Assembly (NCBI GenBank): GCA_026874595.1
Contig: CM049308.1
Span: forward strand, 25,510,367-25,574,366
Source: Sipunculus nudus
Taxonomy: Eukaryota; Annelida; Sipuncula; Golfingiida; Sipunculidae
DNA length: 64,000 bases
Direction of reading: 5' to 3'
Below are positions 33,861-46,363 of the stretch, piece after piece. The position numbers and the translations under genes were made by a program. Every line of letters begins with the position of its first letter. Position 1 is the stretch's first letter. Under the pieces are notes generated by a model that was not told where the DNA came from, did not search any database, and saw only the letters and a program-made list of their open reading frames with translations.

Positions 33861-36020
33861 GAACAACACTCTGTTTTCCAAAACTTGCTTCCAGTAACCC
33901 TTGACATGTTATTGGGTGCTGTGAAACTACACAGGCCGTTGTGTTTCTCGACTGGCATCACCGATATATTGTCTTGGTATTAGGTGAGACATCCGCTATT
34001 TTGAGACCAGACGCCGGCGCCACATGGTGTATCCCTTCCTCAATAGTATCCGCGTGGACGCCGTACAACGAGGAACCTTTGTCTGATTTCTGTGATTTCT
34101 GAGGGATGTTGCAGGGCAACCTACATGTTCGTTCCAGTCAATAAATGCTTGGTTGGTCCTCATGAACTACACGTCATTTGAAACGTTACCCTGTTTATCA
34201 TTATATTGCAATAATGCATTGTTGAACTAGATCAACGTAAAAAGTGTTCATATGATGGACGTTGTCCTCGGGAGTTTTGTACACCTGCCATGGGTGCTTT
34301 GTAGGGCCTGCTTTAGCAGCTGAATCGACACACGGTCCGCTAAGGTGACCTTTGTCGGCTTATAGTGAGGATCGGACCTACACCGACTGGTCCCGTGGCA
34401 CCCCTTAAGTTTGGTTGTTTTGATAATGAGCCAGTCTATTCTTTATTATTTCGCGCAGCTTCGCTGGCTGGCCTTCACAATTTTTTTAGTGCCAATAACA
34501 CTGAGAGTCTTCCAGCTTGCCGCTTTGTCAGCCAGTTCGTGATGCCATGTTACACATTCCTTGTACTAAGGACCGGCGCACACAGCTATAATGTCCATTG
34601 ATATTTTTATGGCATGCCAAGTATCATTAGTAGATACAGTAGGGACACGTTCTTGCTGACGAACTTGTTTACAGGAGTGTTACTGCCGTGGCAGTGTATA
34701 CCCTTTCTGACACTTTGGCACTATCAGGGTACTTGGTAGATGCTTTGAGTGCCCATGAGCTTGTGTTTATGTGAATTTTTGCACTCGGAAAGGGTCACAC
34801 AAATAAAACCTTGTGTGAAGAAGCACCTATGCACACTACGTCAGTGTGTTACGATTTTTTTCCTGGTTCTATGCCGAGCATCAGTCAAGATATTAATGGA
34901 ATCCCCGGAAATCTGTTGTTCCTTAGATAGGGCTTTCTTACAAAACTCCGAAGCCAATTAGTGACCACTTTCCGATGTTGATCACACACTGCATGTATAG
35001 AGACATGTAAAGTTAAACCAACAGGGAAATCATCTCGAAATTAGAGTCCCCAAAAAAGGTGTTAGCAATTTCAAAGCTGCCAAATCTACAAACTATGGAA
35101 GAAACAGCTATCACTATCATCCCAGCTGGCTACAGCACAATTAAATATATAATAAAATTCACAATTTTATCTTACATATTACAAGCCACAATGGATTATA
35201 AAGACATGAAAAAAAATATCCAGCTACTGGACACAACCATAATGGTTCACAGATATGCCATCATGACAAATAAAACTTAAAACACAAAATCACAGAGAAA
35301 TTGAATAAAATAGATGTACACATTAGAAATGTACACAAAAGGGAATCATGACGACCCATAACGAACTCTTCAAGTAGGTCGGAGAAGACCTGAAAAAAAG
35401 ACAATCAACTATCTGAGAATAACTAAGAAAACGGAGACCTCTAGTGCACAAGGAAAGCGGAAACATCCTCTCTCCTTGGAAACTGATGGTAAGTACATTT
35501 TACATATACCTTCCATTACATATTATCCTCTACACATCAACATAATCTTAAATTGGCCCATCCCAATATCTAACACGTATTGACTAAACCTAATTTCTTC
35601 ACATTTTTCTAAGAATAACAGAAATAAACATTGTTCCAAAAAACACAAACTGCCCTTTTTGTTTACAAAGATTTCTTAAGATTTTTATTGATTTCATTAT
35701 TGACCACCATTCATACTAAATTCATACTACACAACCATTTTCATTATATTTCATCCCACAAACAACCTTAACAAACCACACTGTTTCTCCTATACAACCG
35801 AAACCATCATTGTTCATAAAATAAAAACTTCATGTCTTTTATTCACTTAACATAACACCAAGCTTTTAACTTTTCTTATCATCTTTGCTATAGATATAAT
35901 GAACACCACACTAGCTTTCAATTTAGCACTTTTGCTAATATTATTTGTGCAACCTCTGCATATCCACCAAATGGAACTATTTCTATTATCTTTTAATAAA
36001 CCACTGTTAAATGTTTTTTT
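33861..36020. other. Gene-free stretch
   Basis: No gene or recognisable element. The right half (35050-36000) is very A/C-rich on this strand, unlike its surroundings, but without repeats I could define. Confidence 0.45.
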
Positions 36021-36022
36021 TT

Positions 36023-37001
36023 AGCTCAGTTGACTAAAAGTCATCTGAACTATTGCGACCACACTTTGTCCGGAGTTCATCCTTCCTTGAACCAGGCAAA
36101 AATCGTAACCGCTGGACCTGGAATCTTATCACTTGACATCAAGGGTGTTCCATAAAAAACTATAGGAAAACCTGAAGTTAGGTCCATGTTACCCATATCC
36201 TCCGAGCTATGGGGCTCAGAAGTACCCCCCTCCCCCCGAATAATTAAAAAAATGATCAAAAAGCTCATGTATCTGAATAACCATTGATCACCATGATTCT
36301 TTGGATGCATATTTATCATTGAGTGTTTGATCAGTTCCTGCAGACTGGTGGCGCCACCTTGACTTTTTTTTCGAATTTTTACACTTTTTCATCTCTATTT
36401 TTGAGACCTTCAAGGGTGTGGTTGTCTGTAAACGAAACACAAATCGTAACAATTTGACCTAGAAACTTCTAACTTGACATCTAGGGAGGTCCATAAATAA
36501 TCTCCATTGAAACCTGAAATTAGGTCTATTATCTATATCCTGCGCTCGTTAGGGCTTGTAAATACCCCTAAGTATAGTTAAAATTTGATACAAAAACTAC
36601 AGTTTCTGAACAACTAATGCATTTGTCACCAAGATTCTTTTCATGTGTATTGGTCGTAGAGTGTTTCATAGATTCCTGTAGACTGATGGCCCCACCTGGA
36701 ATTTTTTTTTCAAATTTTATCCAGTTTTTTTATTTTTTTTATTTTTTATTTTTGAGACGTTCAAAGATGCGGTCGTTCGTTAACAAATCGTAACCATCAC
36801 ACCTTGAATCTTCAAACTGAGGAAGGTCCATGAAAAATCTTCGTGGAACCCGGACTTAGATCTCTGTTAGCGATTTCCTTTGAGTTATGCTTCAGATGAA
36901 ATGGGATACCTCCTACAAAACTTGGCATTCAGATGATAAAATTCCTTTTATGAGTGTCTTTCTATACAGCTGAGCGTCATGACGCCTTGGTCACTTGTTT
37001 C
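36023..37001 (+). repeat. Second near-complete copy of the AGCTCAG-hairpin family
   Basis: It starts TTAGCTCAGTTGACTAAAAG, whose two arms still pair, and ends 'CAGCTGAGCGTCATGAC..CTTGGTCACTTGTTT', matching both ends of 11031-15083. It has only about two and a half internal units against roughly ten in the larger copy. One unit has the intact GGTGGCGCCACC (36347-36358); another has a decayed form near 36690. Confidence 0.75.
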
Positions 37002-37240
37002 ACTTCTTTGAGAACTGGACTGCACTGTGATAGTGCACTATAACTGCTTACGAGTCGAAGGTTGGATGTATTGTAATAAATTATACATGTATCTACAGCT
37101 CTGTCTTTGATAAATTTTACAGGAGTGTTAATGTCAGTCATTTTTGTTTGTTAGTTCATCATTTCTACCTGACAGGACAAGAAGATTCCGGATAATCATT
37201 TTAGGTATAAATCACTAATATAACACAGACATACATATAA

Positions 37241-37244
37241 CGCA

Positions 37245-37328
<84 letters not shown>
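37241..37328. repeat. (AT)n microsatellite
   Basis: About 85 bp of nearly uninterrupted AT dinucleotide, followed by an A run at about 37339. Confidence 0.95.
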
Positions 37329-37329
<1 letters not shown>

Positions 37330-37333
<4 letters not shown>

Positions 37334-38835
37334 GCAAAAAAAAAAAAAAAAGAAGCTAAGAGGAAATAGGTTTGCTAACTGGTGGAGAATGTACTAATTA
37401 CTATTTTTTTTTTACATATTAGCATTTGAAAAGAAAAGAGGAAATGGCCTTGCTATTTGGTGAAAATAAAGTACTAAATATATGAATAGAAGACAAATAC
37501 TACATGTGCACGTTTTCAGACTGCACTAAAGATGCAGAAGCCTCTGATCATCAGTTGTTTGTAAAACCATCTATATTTCCATCATACATGTGAAAGTAAT
37601 TTGTGTTTATTATAATCATTGGTAATATATAAACCTGTTAAATATAGAATAAGGAAATGGAGATCAGCTGTTGTATTGTAATACACATTAATTTATTTAC
37701 TGAATTAAATTGCTGTAAAAATTAGAACTGAACATCTTCTAAGGAGCATGAACCAAATATAATAAGTATATATTGTACTCTGTAATATATACCTGAACCT
37801 ATTTCTTCATGCTATAAGGGAAGAAAGGGTTATGGGCCTAAGGGTTATACCAAAGAATATATTTGATATAATATTTTTTATTAAGTCTAAAAACAGTTAA
37901 AAGATATGGCCAAATGAGCTAAAGATTCAATTCCAGGGAAGTTTGCCCAAATATTTTATTGAGTGTATCAGCGGTATCCATAGCAAGAGATATAAATGAA
38001 ATGTGTTCTTTAATTAATAATTGTAACCCCTTATGATACCATACAAAATTCATAATGCAGCAAAAGTAAAGAATAAATTAAATAGGGAAAATTGTAACAT
38101 TCATCTAGTTAAAATATCTTGTCTTGTCGGTGGGGGGGGGGGGGGGGGGGGGTGCAGAGGGTAAGGAAGGCTCAGCTGAACAAACTTTAAGCCTAGTTTA
38201 GCTAAGCCGCATGGATTGTGGAGAAATTACGTAACACACCACTGAAATACTGTGATGCCCTGATGTAAAAAAATATTTCATTTGGTTTCCATTAACTTGA
38301 ATAAAAGCCAATGTTTTCAATCAATTCCATTGCATTTTCAGATTTAAAAAGAGTAAATCATTATGTATACGTATGCTGTGAAAATTCATCAGTCCTTACC
38401 GGGGAAAAACTTGCCGTGGTCAAAGTTGGACAAAATTTAAGGTTCTGATTGTTTATTTAATCTATTAACTAAAAAATTTGCAAAATTCAGATTTAATTCA
38501 GGGTATACAATTGAATCTTGATTAAATGAATTTTTATCTCTAAAATAGTCTCATGCTTCAGCAAATTTTCATGTTAAGTGAGCGAATATCTTTCCTGATT
38601 TTTTACAAAGTGCATTATGTTCTGGTTTTGATATTATACAGTCTTGTAGTGTAACAATGTGTTTTTAATGGAAAATTGAGGGTTTTTCTTTAAAATCTCA
38701 AAGAACCTAAAGTGTCCTATAGTGACCCAATTATCGGTACGGTAGGAGATTTTGGGGACATCTAATTTTGGATTCCTTGGTCCAACCTTTTTAAAACGTG
38801 GCTTGTTAACGGATTCACGCCCAAACGACGGAGAA
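37330..38835. other. Gene-free stretch with a G run
   Basis: An imperfect duplication ('aagaggaaat..tttgctaa..tggtg.aaat') lies at about 37355-37480, and a run of over 20 G at 38131-38152. No gene is supported. Confidence 0.5.
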
Positions 38836-38884
38836 AGGCCCATGACTAAAGCTCAGGTGACTTATAGTCAGCTGAGCTAAAAAC
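38836..38884 (-). repeat. Terminus of the AGCTCAG-hairpin family
   Basis: AGCTCAGgTGACTtatAGTCAgCTGAGCT at 38849-38878 is the terminal stem-loop, with GTTAAC and an ACGAC tract to its left, so a minus-strand copy begins here. Little of the interior can be followed. Confidence 0.55.
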
Positions 38885-39169
38885 TTACATATGGAAATGT
38901 GAAAACATTTAATTCTTTTTTTTCATATAATTAATTGAGAAATCTAGACAATATATGCACATTTGGAGTTGCCCTTGTATTTTTATGGGCTACATGAAAG
39001 ATGCATAAACCCTTCATACTTTACAGTATTCAGTGTTAGCATCTAAAGTATTCAGTATTAGCATCTAAAGTAAGTACTGTAATATAATTATTTTATATAA
39101 ATATACAAGGCCTGATGTGAACCTGTGCAATGGGATATACATCAGATATAATCCTTCCATGCTGGACCA

Positions 39170-39640
39170 TTATTTTTCAAATACAGTTGTGACATGTATA
39201 TATGTACAATGCAAGCACAAGATACACAACACAAAATGATTGGTGGCGCCACCAGCTTTGTGTACATGAAAGCCATCGAAGATGAATGGCCATGCAACCT
39301 TTAGGAAGATACTGTTCTGCGCACAGATGCATGAAACCCTCCCTAAAAATTGTATAAACAAAACAATCCAAGATGTATGGATATGTATAATTTCAGGCTG
39401 ACATATCAAATTACTACCGAGAAATAAACAAGAGCATACAATGTGCAAAAACTATTGTGGGTGGCGCCATCAGTCTTGTATACAACGAAGCTATCCGAGA
39501 TGCATACATATGCCCAATTTCAGTTTGATGTATCAAAACTCTCCTGAGAAATAAGCACGTAAATACACTGTACAAAAAAACTGTACAGAAATTGAAAACA
39601 ATCATTATCAAGGTTTCAGAAGATACATCAAATGATCCTG
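39170..39640 (-). repeat. Two diverged palindromic-core modules
   Basis: Read on the minus strand, two units of about 220 bp contain a CTC-start block, 'ctgaaatt..gcatat' and then the palindrome. GGTGGCGCCACC is exact at 39242-39253 and GGTGGCGCCATC lies at about 39460. They belong to the same module type as the array at 43640-44975. Confidence 0.6.
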
Positions 39641-39712
39641 TTGTCTCCCCTGGAGGGCGCTTGATGTTTTATTTAGGTGTTACTTGTATAATATACTATT
39701 CAATAATATAGC

Positions 39713-39765
39713 CAGTGGCGTCAATTTATCTTTCAGGTGGCGGGGATGACACACACACAAGAGGG
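39713..39765. mobile_element. Partial hAT MITE end related to 108-549
   Basis: CAGTGGCGTCAATTTATCTT and the following GGTGG..GGGGATGAC match the inverse of the right end of the element at 108-549 over about 38 bases. The other end was not located. Confidence 0.6.
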
Positions 39766-39769
39766 TATA

Positions 39770-42240
39770 TTGCCAGCTTTATCACAGGAGCCCCTGACTG
39801 CTGTTGATCAGAAGCTGCATGAATCAGGGTAGAAGAGATGATGATTTGCAATATGTTTAAGAAACGGACCTGAGAGAGATTCTGAAGCCAATACATTGCT
39901 TTGGTTAAATCAGTTAATAATTATAGCCTCCGTGGGCAGGAGTGAAAAGCATTGAATGCTCCCCGCAAGTTTTAACCTTTCATATTGAAAATCAACCGCA
40001 CTTGCCAGTTTCTACAAAGGGTAAGACACAAGGGCATTCCAGAATATCCCCGATTATATGACGTCATTGTAATGTCCGATGGCCCCTGCATGCGCACATA
40101 GAACATAGATAACAATAAGACTCGTGATTGAACACCATGTGCTTTTAATCTCCATGCCCCGGAAACACTTCCTGTTCCTCTACAGTATAGACTGGTTCCA
40201 TCTTATAATCGACTTGTTCAGTCTTACAATAGACTTGTTCAGTCTTACAATAGACTGGTTCCTTACTCACAATATGACAGTCATGGTAGGATTCCAGTCT
40301 CTACCCGTCGTCCACTTCCGTCGTGACTTGGTCCCAAACCGATTTGTGTGGACGGTGATGGGAGTGCGGGTAAAGAACTGGAAAGGTGTGAATGCCCTAT
40401 GCATTTTGTAACTGTTTCGAATTTATCCAATGACGGAAACGTTTGTAGGAAGACAAAAACCGACAGGTGTGAACGCCCTTTTAATGTGTGTAGTTCTGCC
40501 CGTAAGCAATCAAACCCTCGTTCGTCTTACACATTTTCTCCACAAATTAAGTCAATTTAGTGTTCATAATATTTCTCCAAATTAAGTTTCGCGATACATC
40601 AGCAGTCTGTGTGGTATCATTTTACATTTTACCTTGAATTGTACGGAGCCATAGGACTCCCGGCAAATACTGTTCACCTCAGGGTAACCTCTCGTATCTG
40701 TGATAAAGTCACTAAAACTTGTTTTCTTGTTTTGATTTGGCCTAAGACGTGTTCTTCCGTTCGTGTCTTACCCTTTTATTTCTCTAACATGTCCTCGATT
40801 TTGCTCCCAAATGGTGTTTACATGGCCTCTGTTGCGAATTCCACCTTAACGTTTACACAACATCCCTTTACACTATCAGTATTTGTTATATAGCTCTTGT
40901 GTATTTTGGGATATTTTCCAATGCATTTGCCATTTTATCATAGTTGACTGCCAGGACTCCTTTCTTGTATGTTGCTTGTTAAGCCTTAGTGTGTTTTTGG
41001 CTTTAGTGTGTTTTGGGCTTGAGTTGTCTGTGCATGGAAATCCTTGTTCTGCATGTTAAAGCATGTGGGACATTCTATGAGAAAGTTGATCACAGCAACG
41101 GGGCAACTGTATTTTCCCAAGGTGGTCGTCTGGTCCCAAGACCAGTTTGGTGTTGTTGAAAGTCTCTACGCAAATAATAGACGAAAGTAGCGCTGTTTAC
41201 TCATACAAAACAATTAAAGGGACGATTATTTAATGGAGGATAGACAATAAAATCATTTCTGTCACAAGAAAGCAGCTTATCTGCACGGTGAATAAATACT
41301 TGAATCTCAAAGAAAACATGTCTCATGCACAAAACACAATCTCAAATAATGGTTATCGGTCTCGCAGTTACCTTTCAGGATTTACTTAAAGGAAAACATG
41401 TATGATGCTAACGATCATTTTATAATTTCAATTACTTAAAAGAAAATGAATGCATATGACCCATCATTTGATAATACATAAAGCGAAATAAAGAGATTTA
41501 TTCAGCGTTTGGAAGGTTATACACACACGGAAGCATGGATTATTTGGGTAAAAAGTTATTGTAACACAAAGGATTAAGTGAAGCATTAATGACAAGTGTA
41601 ACAAAAATGAAATTCCTTGTTTTTACACAATAGGAAATAATAAATAAGGTAAAGGAAAGAACAGAATCTGAGACAACCATAACAAAGAGACATTATATTC
41701 ATATAGTCTGAAAAGAATTGTACGAATTAATATAATCGCTACAACAGTGATAATGATTGTTTTTATTTTTGTGAGTCTGACATTAACTGGTAATATTAAT
41801 TAACGCTATACAAATAATTAAAATTACATGTAAAATTGCTAAACTTGCAAACCAAACATATTTCTATCAAGAAGGTAACATACAAATTCTTATTAAGTGT
41901 ACTATAGATCTGTTTTCTCTATAATAATAAGTGCTAGGATATTAAAATTAAATAATAATAATAAATGATTTCTTTTGCTGAGTTTGAAAAAGTACCTTTC
42001 TACCTGCCTGTTATTTCTGTTATTTCTCCCAGGCCAGGCCTCTTGGAAAGGGTAATTCCCTTGGCTAGGAACTGCAGATGATACGGAAAAGCTGTACTGT
42101 AATGTGTGCAGAAGCATGCCTAGTCTTGCTGATCCGAAATCCCCTTTTTTTAATGGAACAAACTCAAATTTGAGAACCCCCGATTTCAGTGACCTTGCTA
42201 AATCAAAGGGCCATAATTTTAGATATGTAGCCAATTGCAT
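39770..42240. other. Gene-free stretch with one short tandem repeat
   Basis: Four imperfect copies of a 21-bp unit ('tagactKgttcagtcttacaa') lie at 40181-40265. Two copies of GGTGTGAAyGCCCT occur at 40385 and 40465. No gene is recognised. Confidence 0.5.
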
Positions 42241-42480
42241 TTAGCTCAGATTACTATAAGTCATATTAGCTATAGCGATTGTCCTTTTCTGTCGTCCGGC
42301 CGTCCGTTAACAGGCCACTTTTTGAACCTGTTAGACCTGCAGTTTGACATAAAGTCAGATGTCATGTAGAACCATAAGTTCTTCCAAACCCGAAACTAGA
42401 TCTCTTCGACATCGTTCCTTCGACAAATTACGGAAACACTGTTTCCAATAAAAAGCCTGTTGAAGTTGCTAACTGTTAGA
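42241..42480 (+). repeat. 5' part of an AGCTCAG-hairpin element
   Basis: TTAGCTCAGATTACTATAAG, with a diverged second arm, then TGTCGTCCGGCCGTCCGTTA and 'acaggccac' match the left end of 11031-15083. The interior is not conserved. Confidence 0.55.
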
Positions 42481-42639
42481 CATAGTTACTGTTGAAGCTA
42501 GTCTTTTTCCCAGCGTATTACTTAATTTAATTGAGATCTAATTATATACTAGAAATAAGATAAGAATTTTTAAATATCAAGAGTTATTGGCAAAAATATA
42601 AAGCTAGTACATTCAAATATTGCCCAAATTAAACTATGG

Positions 42640-43330
42640 CACTTTTTTTAGCGAACAAGTGAGCTTATGCGATGGTGCGGCGTCGTCCGTCGTCTGTCGT
42701 GCGGCGTCTGTACGTTAACCATAGCTATCTCAAAAACGGCAGAAGCTAGCATCACCATTTTATTTGCAAATAATCAGTCATCTAAAAAACTCTCGCATTT
42801 TGTTTATTTTTTTTTCTAACTGCATTTTCTTAGATTTTATAGGGAGAAAGCTAAAAAAAAAAGCTTTAAAAATCTTCTACTCCGAAACTGTCCAGCCGAA
42901 TTGTCCAATATTTCACAGAAATGATCCCTGGAACAATCTTTCTCTACTTTGTTCGAATGGTTCCAGTTCGGAGATTTTTGGCGGGATTACAGGAGATTGA
43001 ACTTAGTCATCTGTCCAAAAAAGCACACTAAAACTAAAATCTCAGAAACGGCTAGAGCTATAATCACAAAATTTTATACCAATGTTGGACACATATGTCA
43101 TATCTGAAATTGAGGTATTGGTATTCTTTGCAAGAATTAATCTATGGTAGAATTCTGTCAGTTTTATAAGAATAGATTGGGTAAATACAGCTTAAAAAAG
43201 CATTGTAGCCAATTGAAAAAGGCTTTCTTTGTTTATAAACAGATTTGACAACATGCTGAGTTTGAGTTTCAGCAGCCAAGTCAAGTGGTCACACAGCACA
43301 AACAGGTGGGGTCCAGACATCACCATGGCA
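42640..43330 (+). repeat. Dispersed repeat with GTCGTCCGTC tract (second copy)
   Basis: 'gtgagcttatgcga..gcggcgtcgtccgtcgtc' and 'tatctcaaaaacggcagaagctagcatcac' match 22180-22265. A second module start ('atctcagaaacggctagagctataatcac') follows at about 43040. Confidence 0.6.
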
Positions 43331-43350
43331 ACTGACCTGGCTCGGGCGGG

Positions 43351-43402
43351 TGTCTAGACGTCTAGACACAGCGTCTAGACGTCTAGACACAGTGTCTAGA
43401 TG
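43351..43402. repeat. Tandem XbaI-type palindromes
   Basis: Two 21-bp units of GTCTAGACGTCTAGAC plus a 5-bp spacer (acagc/acagt), followed by half a third unit. Each unit is a pair of the self-complementary 8-mer GTCTAGAC and is itself a perfect 16-bp palindrome. Confidence 0.9.
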
Positions 43403-43639
43403 CAGAATTCCCAGATTATTGGAACTATATCTTTTAACTGTTTGAAAAAACTTGGTTTGCATTTTAAGCGAATCGGGTTTATCATCAGGTCACATGTAAA
43501 CTGCTGCGCCCTCATTTTTGGTTGACCTCTGACCTTTCCTCGCTGCCTAGCGTCTATTTGTGCATCTGTGTCCACACATAAACCCACATATCTAGGGAAC
43601 CGTTTGACCGATAAGGCTAAAAATTTTGCACAAATGTAG

Positions 43640-44975
43640 CCCTTTCATAGCTTTATAACATAAACTAAAAATGGTGCGCAACCTGCAACCATTTTTGCAC
43701 AGCGTCTATCTGTTCATCTGCCTTGGGATAAAATCACTCATATCTCAGCAGTAGTTTGACTTATCCACCTGAAATTTTGCAGGTTTATACATCCTGGACA
43801 GCTTTCTCGATTTTATGACAGGTGGCGCCACCTACATTCACGTTTACTGTGCATACATCCAATCTCATATCTCGGGAACCGTTTACATACTTGGGCCACA
43901 ATTTTGCTTGAGCATAGATCTCACATAGCTTTTCATCATAGGCAAAACTTGTGGCGCCACCTGCAACCACTTATGCACACTGTCCATCTGTTCATCTGCC
44001 TTTGGATAAAATCACTCATATCTCGGCAGTGGTTTGACTTATCCACCTGAAATTTTGCTGGTTTATACATCCTGGACAGCTTTCTCGATTTTATGACAGG
44101 TGGCGCCACCTACATTCACGTGTACTGTGCAGACATCCAATCTCATATCTCGGGAACCGTTTACATACTTGGGCCACAATTTTGCTTGAGCATAGATCTC
44201 ACATAGCTTTTCATCATAGGCAAAACTTGTGGCGCCACCTGCAACCACTTATGCACACCGTCCATCTGTTCATCTGCCTTGGGATAAAATTACTCATATC
44301 TCAGCAGTGGTTTGATTTATCCGCCTGAAATTTTACAGGTTTATACATCCCGGACAATATTCTCGATTTTATAACAGGTGGCGCCACCTACATTCACGTT
44401 TACTGTGCAGACATCCAATCTCATATCTCGGGAACCGTTTGACTGCTTGTGCCACAATTTTGCTTGTGTATAGATCTCACATAGCTTTTTATCATAGGCA
44501 AAACTTGTCGCGCCACCTGCAACCACTGATGCACACCGTCTATCTGTTCATCTGCCTTGGGATAAAATCACTCATATCTCAGCAGTGGTTTGACTTATCC
44601 ACCTGAAATTTTGCAGGTTTATACATCCTGGACCATTTTTTTTCGATTTTATGACAGGTGGCGCTACCTACATTCACGTTTACTGTGCAGACATCCAATC
44701 TCATATCTCGGGAACCGTTTGACTGCTTGGGCCACAATTTTGCTTGTGTATAGATCTCACATAGCTTTTCATCATAGGCAAAACTTGTGGCGCCACCTGC
44801 AACCACTTATGCACACCGTCCATCTGTTCATCTGCCTTGGGATAAAATCACTCATATCTCAGCAGTGGTTTGACTTATCCACCTGAAATTTTGCAGGTTT
44901 ATACATCCTGGACCATTTTTTTTCGATTTTATGACAGGTGGCACCACCTACAGTCACCTTTACTCTGCAGACATC
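43640..44975. repeat. Tandem array, 278-bp dimeric units carrying GGTGGCGCCACC
   Basis: Units recur at 278-bp spacing (palindromes at 43821, 44099 and 44377), with a fourth at about 44656. Each unit is an ancient dimer: both halves have a 'catatctc..gg' start, a 'ttttgc' block and end with a palindrome (GGTGGCGCCACC in half one, TGTGGCGCCACC in half two). Copies are over 90% alike by eye. The array ends abruptly at about 44975. Short repeated minus-strand frames are by-products. Confidence 0.88.
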
Positions 44976-45478
44976 CATGCTAATATGCAACACACCTCAC
45001 TCTATTCCCCTTGCCACTTAATCCATGCCTCACTTCACCAGTCCCACTCTGATTTCTGCGGATACACATGGTCGCTTGTCGACTACCCATAATCTAGTTT
45101 CAAAATGTCCTAATCTGAAACTTGCAGGTCCGAAAAAGTACATTTTGCTGAAATCATAAAGACTAAGGTAGATATGCAGGACTTAAGAGGATCAATATCA
45201 AATCTTAGAAATAAACCTCCATTCATACTGCCAAACTTTGCACAGGTTCGCATTAGGCCTATGCCTATTTTTCTTATATATCTATATTAATAAAGAGAAA
45301 CAAGACGAAATATGTCCTAGGCAGAATACATTTTTCGTCACTCGCACTTATATTGATAAATTGTGTTATTTCGTTGAAACCTGGAAGTTATGTTCGGTGC
45401 ATGTAGTTTTTATAATAGTTTTGCAGGACATGTTGCAGAACATGTCGCTGTGTGTAAGGACTGTTCTTGTTGTGCAAC
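44976..45478. other. Gene-free stretch
   Basis: Nothing recognisable before the palindromic cluster. Confidence 0.4.
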
Positions 45479-45525
45479 ATGTCGCAGAACATTCGTGTTC
45501 TGCGACATGTCGCGCGACATGTCGC
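45479..45525. repeat. Dense palindrome cluster
   Basis: A perfect hairpin (13-bp stem ATGTCGCAGAACA, loop TTCG) at 45479-45508 overlaps a 24-bp perfect palindrome at 45502-45525 made of two tandem copies of the self-complementary GCGACATGTCGC. Related CATGTTGCAGAACATGTCGC sequence lies just left at 45429-45448. Confidence 0.9.
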
Positions 45526-46310
45526 CGCGTGTATGGCCATCTTTAGGAATCGCATTTATCTGGCGAGTGTAAGCAACAGGTAAATGCGAACACACGGATA
45601 ATCCATTGCAAATATTGAAGTTATGAATGTATCTCAGCTTGTAACGTATAAACCAAATCAGTCTTGTGTTTTTATGACATGTTCAACGTTAAGTGTGAAA
45701 CTGCTGATGTTTATATATTTCTATATAAAGAAATGAAGTGAGATATTGCATAAAGAACAACCTGTATGTATACATGTATTGTTATGTCAACACATCTAGG
45801 CATTCCGACAGTGATTAGAGCAACACCGCTGCCCCTACATCAAGAATGGAAACAGAAGAATCCAGAGGATTTCATATACTTTCGACCCCATAGGTATATC
45901 TGCATAAACATAGACTTACATTATCACATGACCAATCTTATATTTCGATTAAATATGAATGAACAAGAGTCTACGATGAGAGTCCTCGAGTATAAAATTG
46001 TTGAATACCCGGTAGGTGGTAGCACTGGCTACACTGATATGCTTTAATTGCCTTGATAATTTCAACTTAGCCGGGATGGTATATTACTCAGAGGGAGTCT
46101 TAAACATGTCAATAAAGAAAACTATTACATATGTTATACTGGTAGGTTCTGATATTAATTTGGCAGGTACTCGGTTACCATGTATTTCTGCTGACTGGTG
46201 TCCAATTTATTCGACAAAATGGGCCCCTTTTATTAACGTAGTTTTCTTCTTTTAAAAGCCCATGAACAATTACTTATTAAATGCCATACAAGTAAAGTAT
46301 TGAAAGTAGT

Positions 46311-46363
46311 GTATCTAGGTCTATTGTGTCAAACGCTTTCGATAAATCAGGGTGTATACTTAG
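46311..46363 (-). pseudogene. LINE reverse-transcriptase scrap
   Basis: On the minus strand the frame reads SIHPDLSKAFDTIDLDTL, the conserved 'DLSKAFDTIxHxxL' block of non-LTR retrotransposons. The frame stops shortly after ('LYLYGI' then stop). No other reverse-transcriptase motif can be followed. Confidence 0.6.

Noticed and set aside
43785-44806. Four similar minus-strand frames of 61-75 codons
   Set aside because: By-products of the 278-bp tandem units; stops fall at the same unit position.
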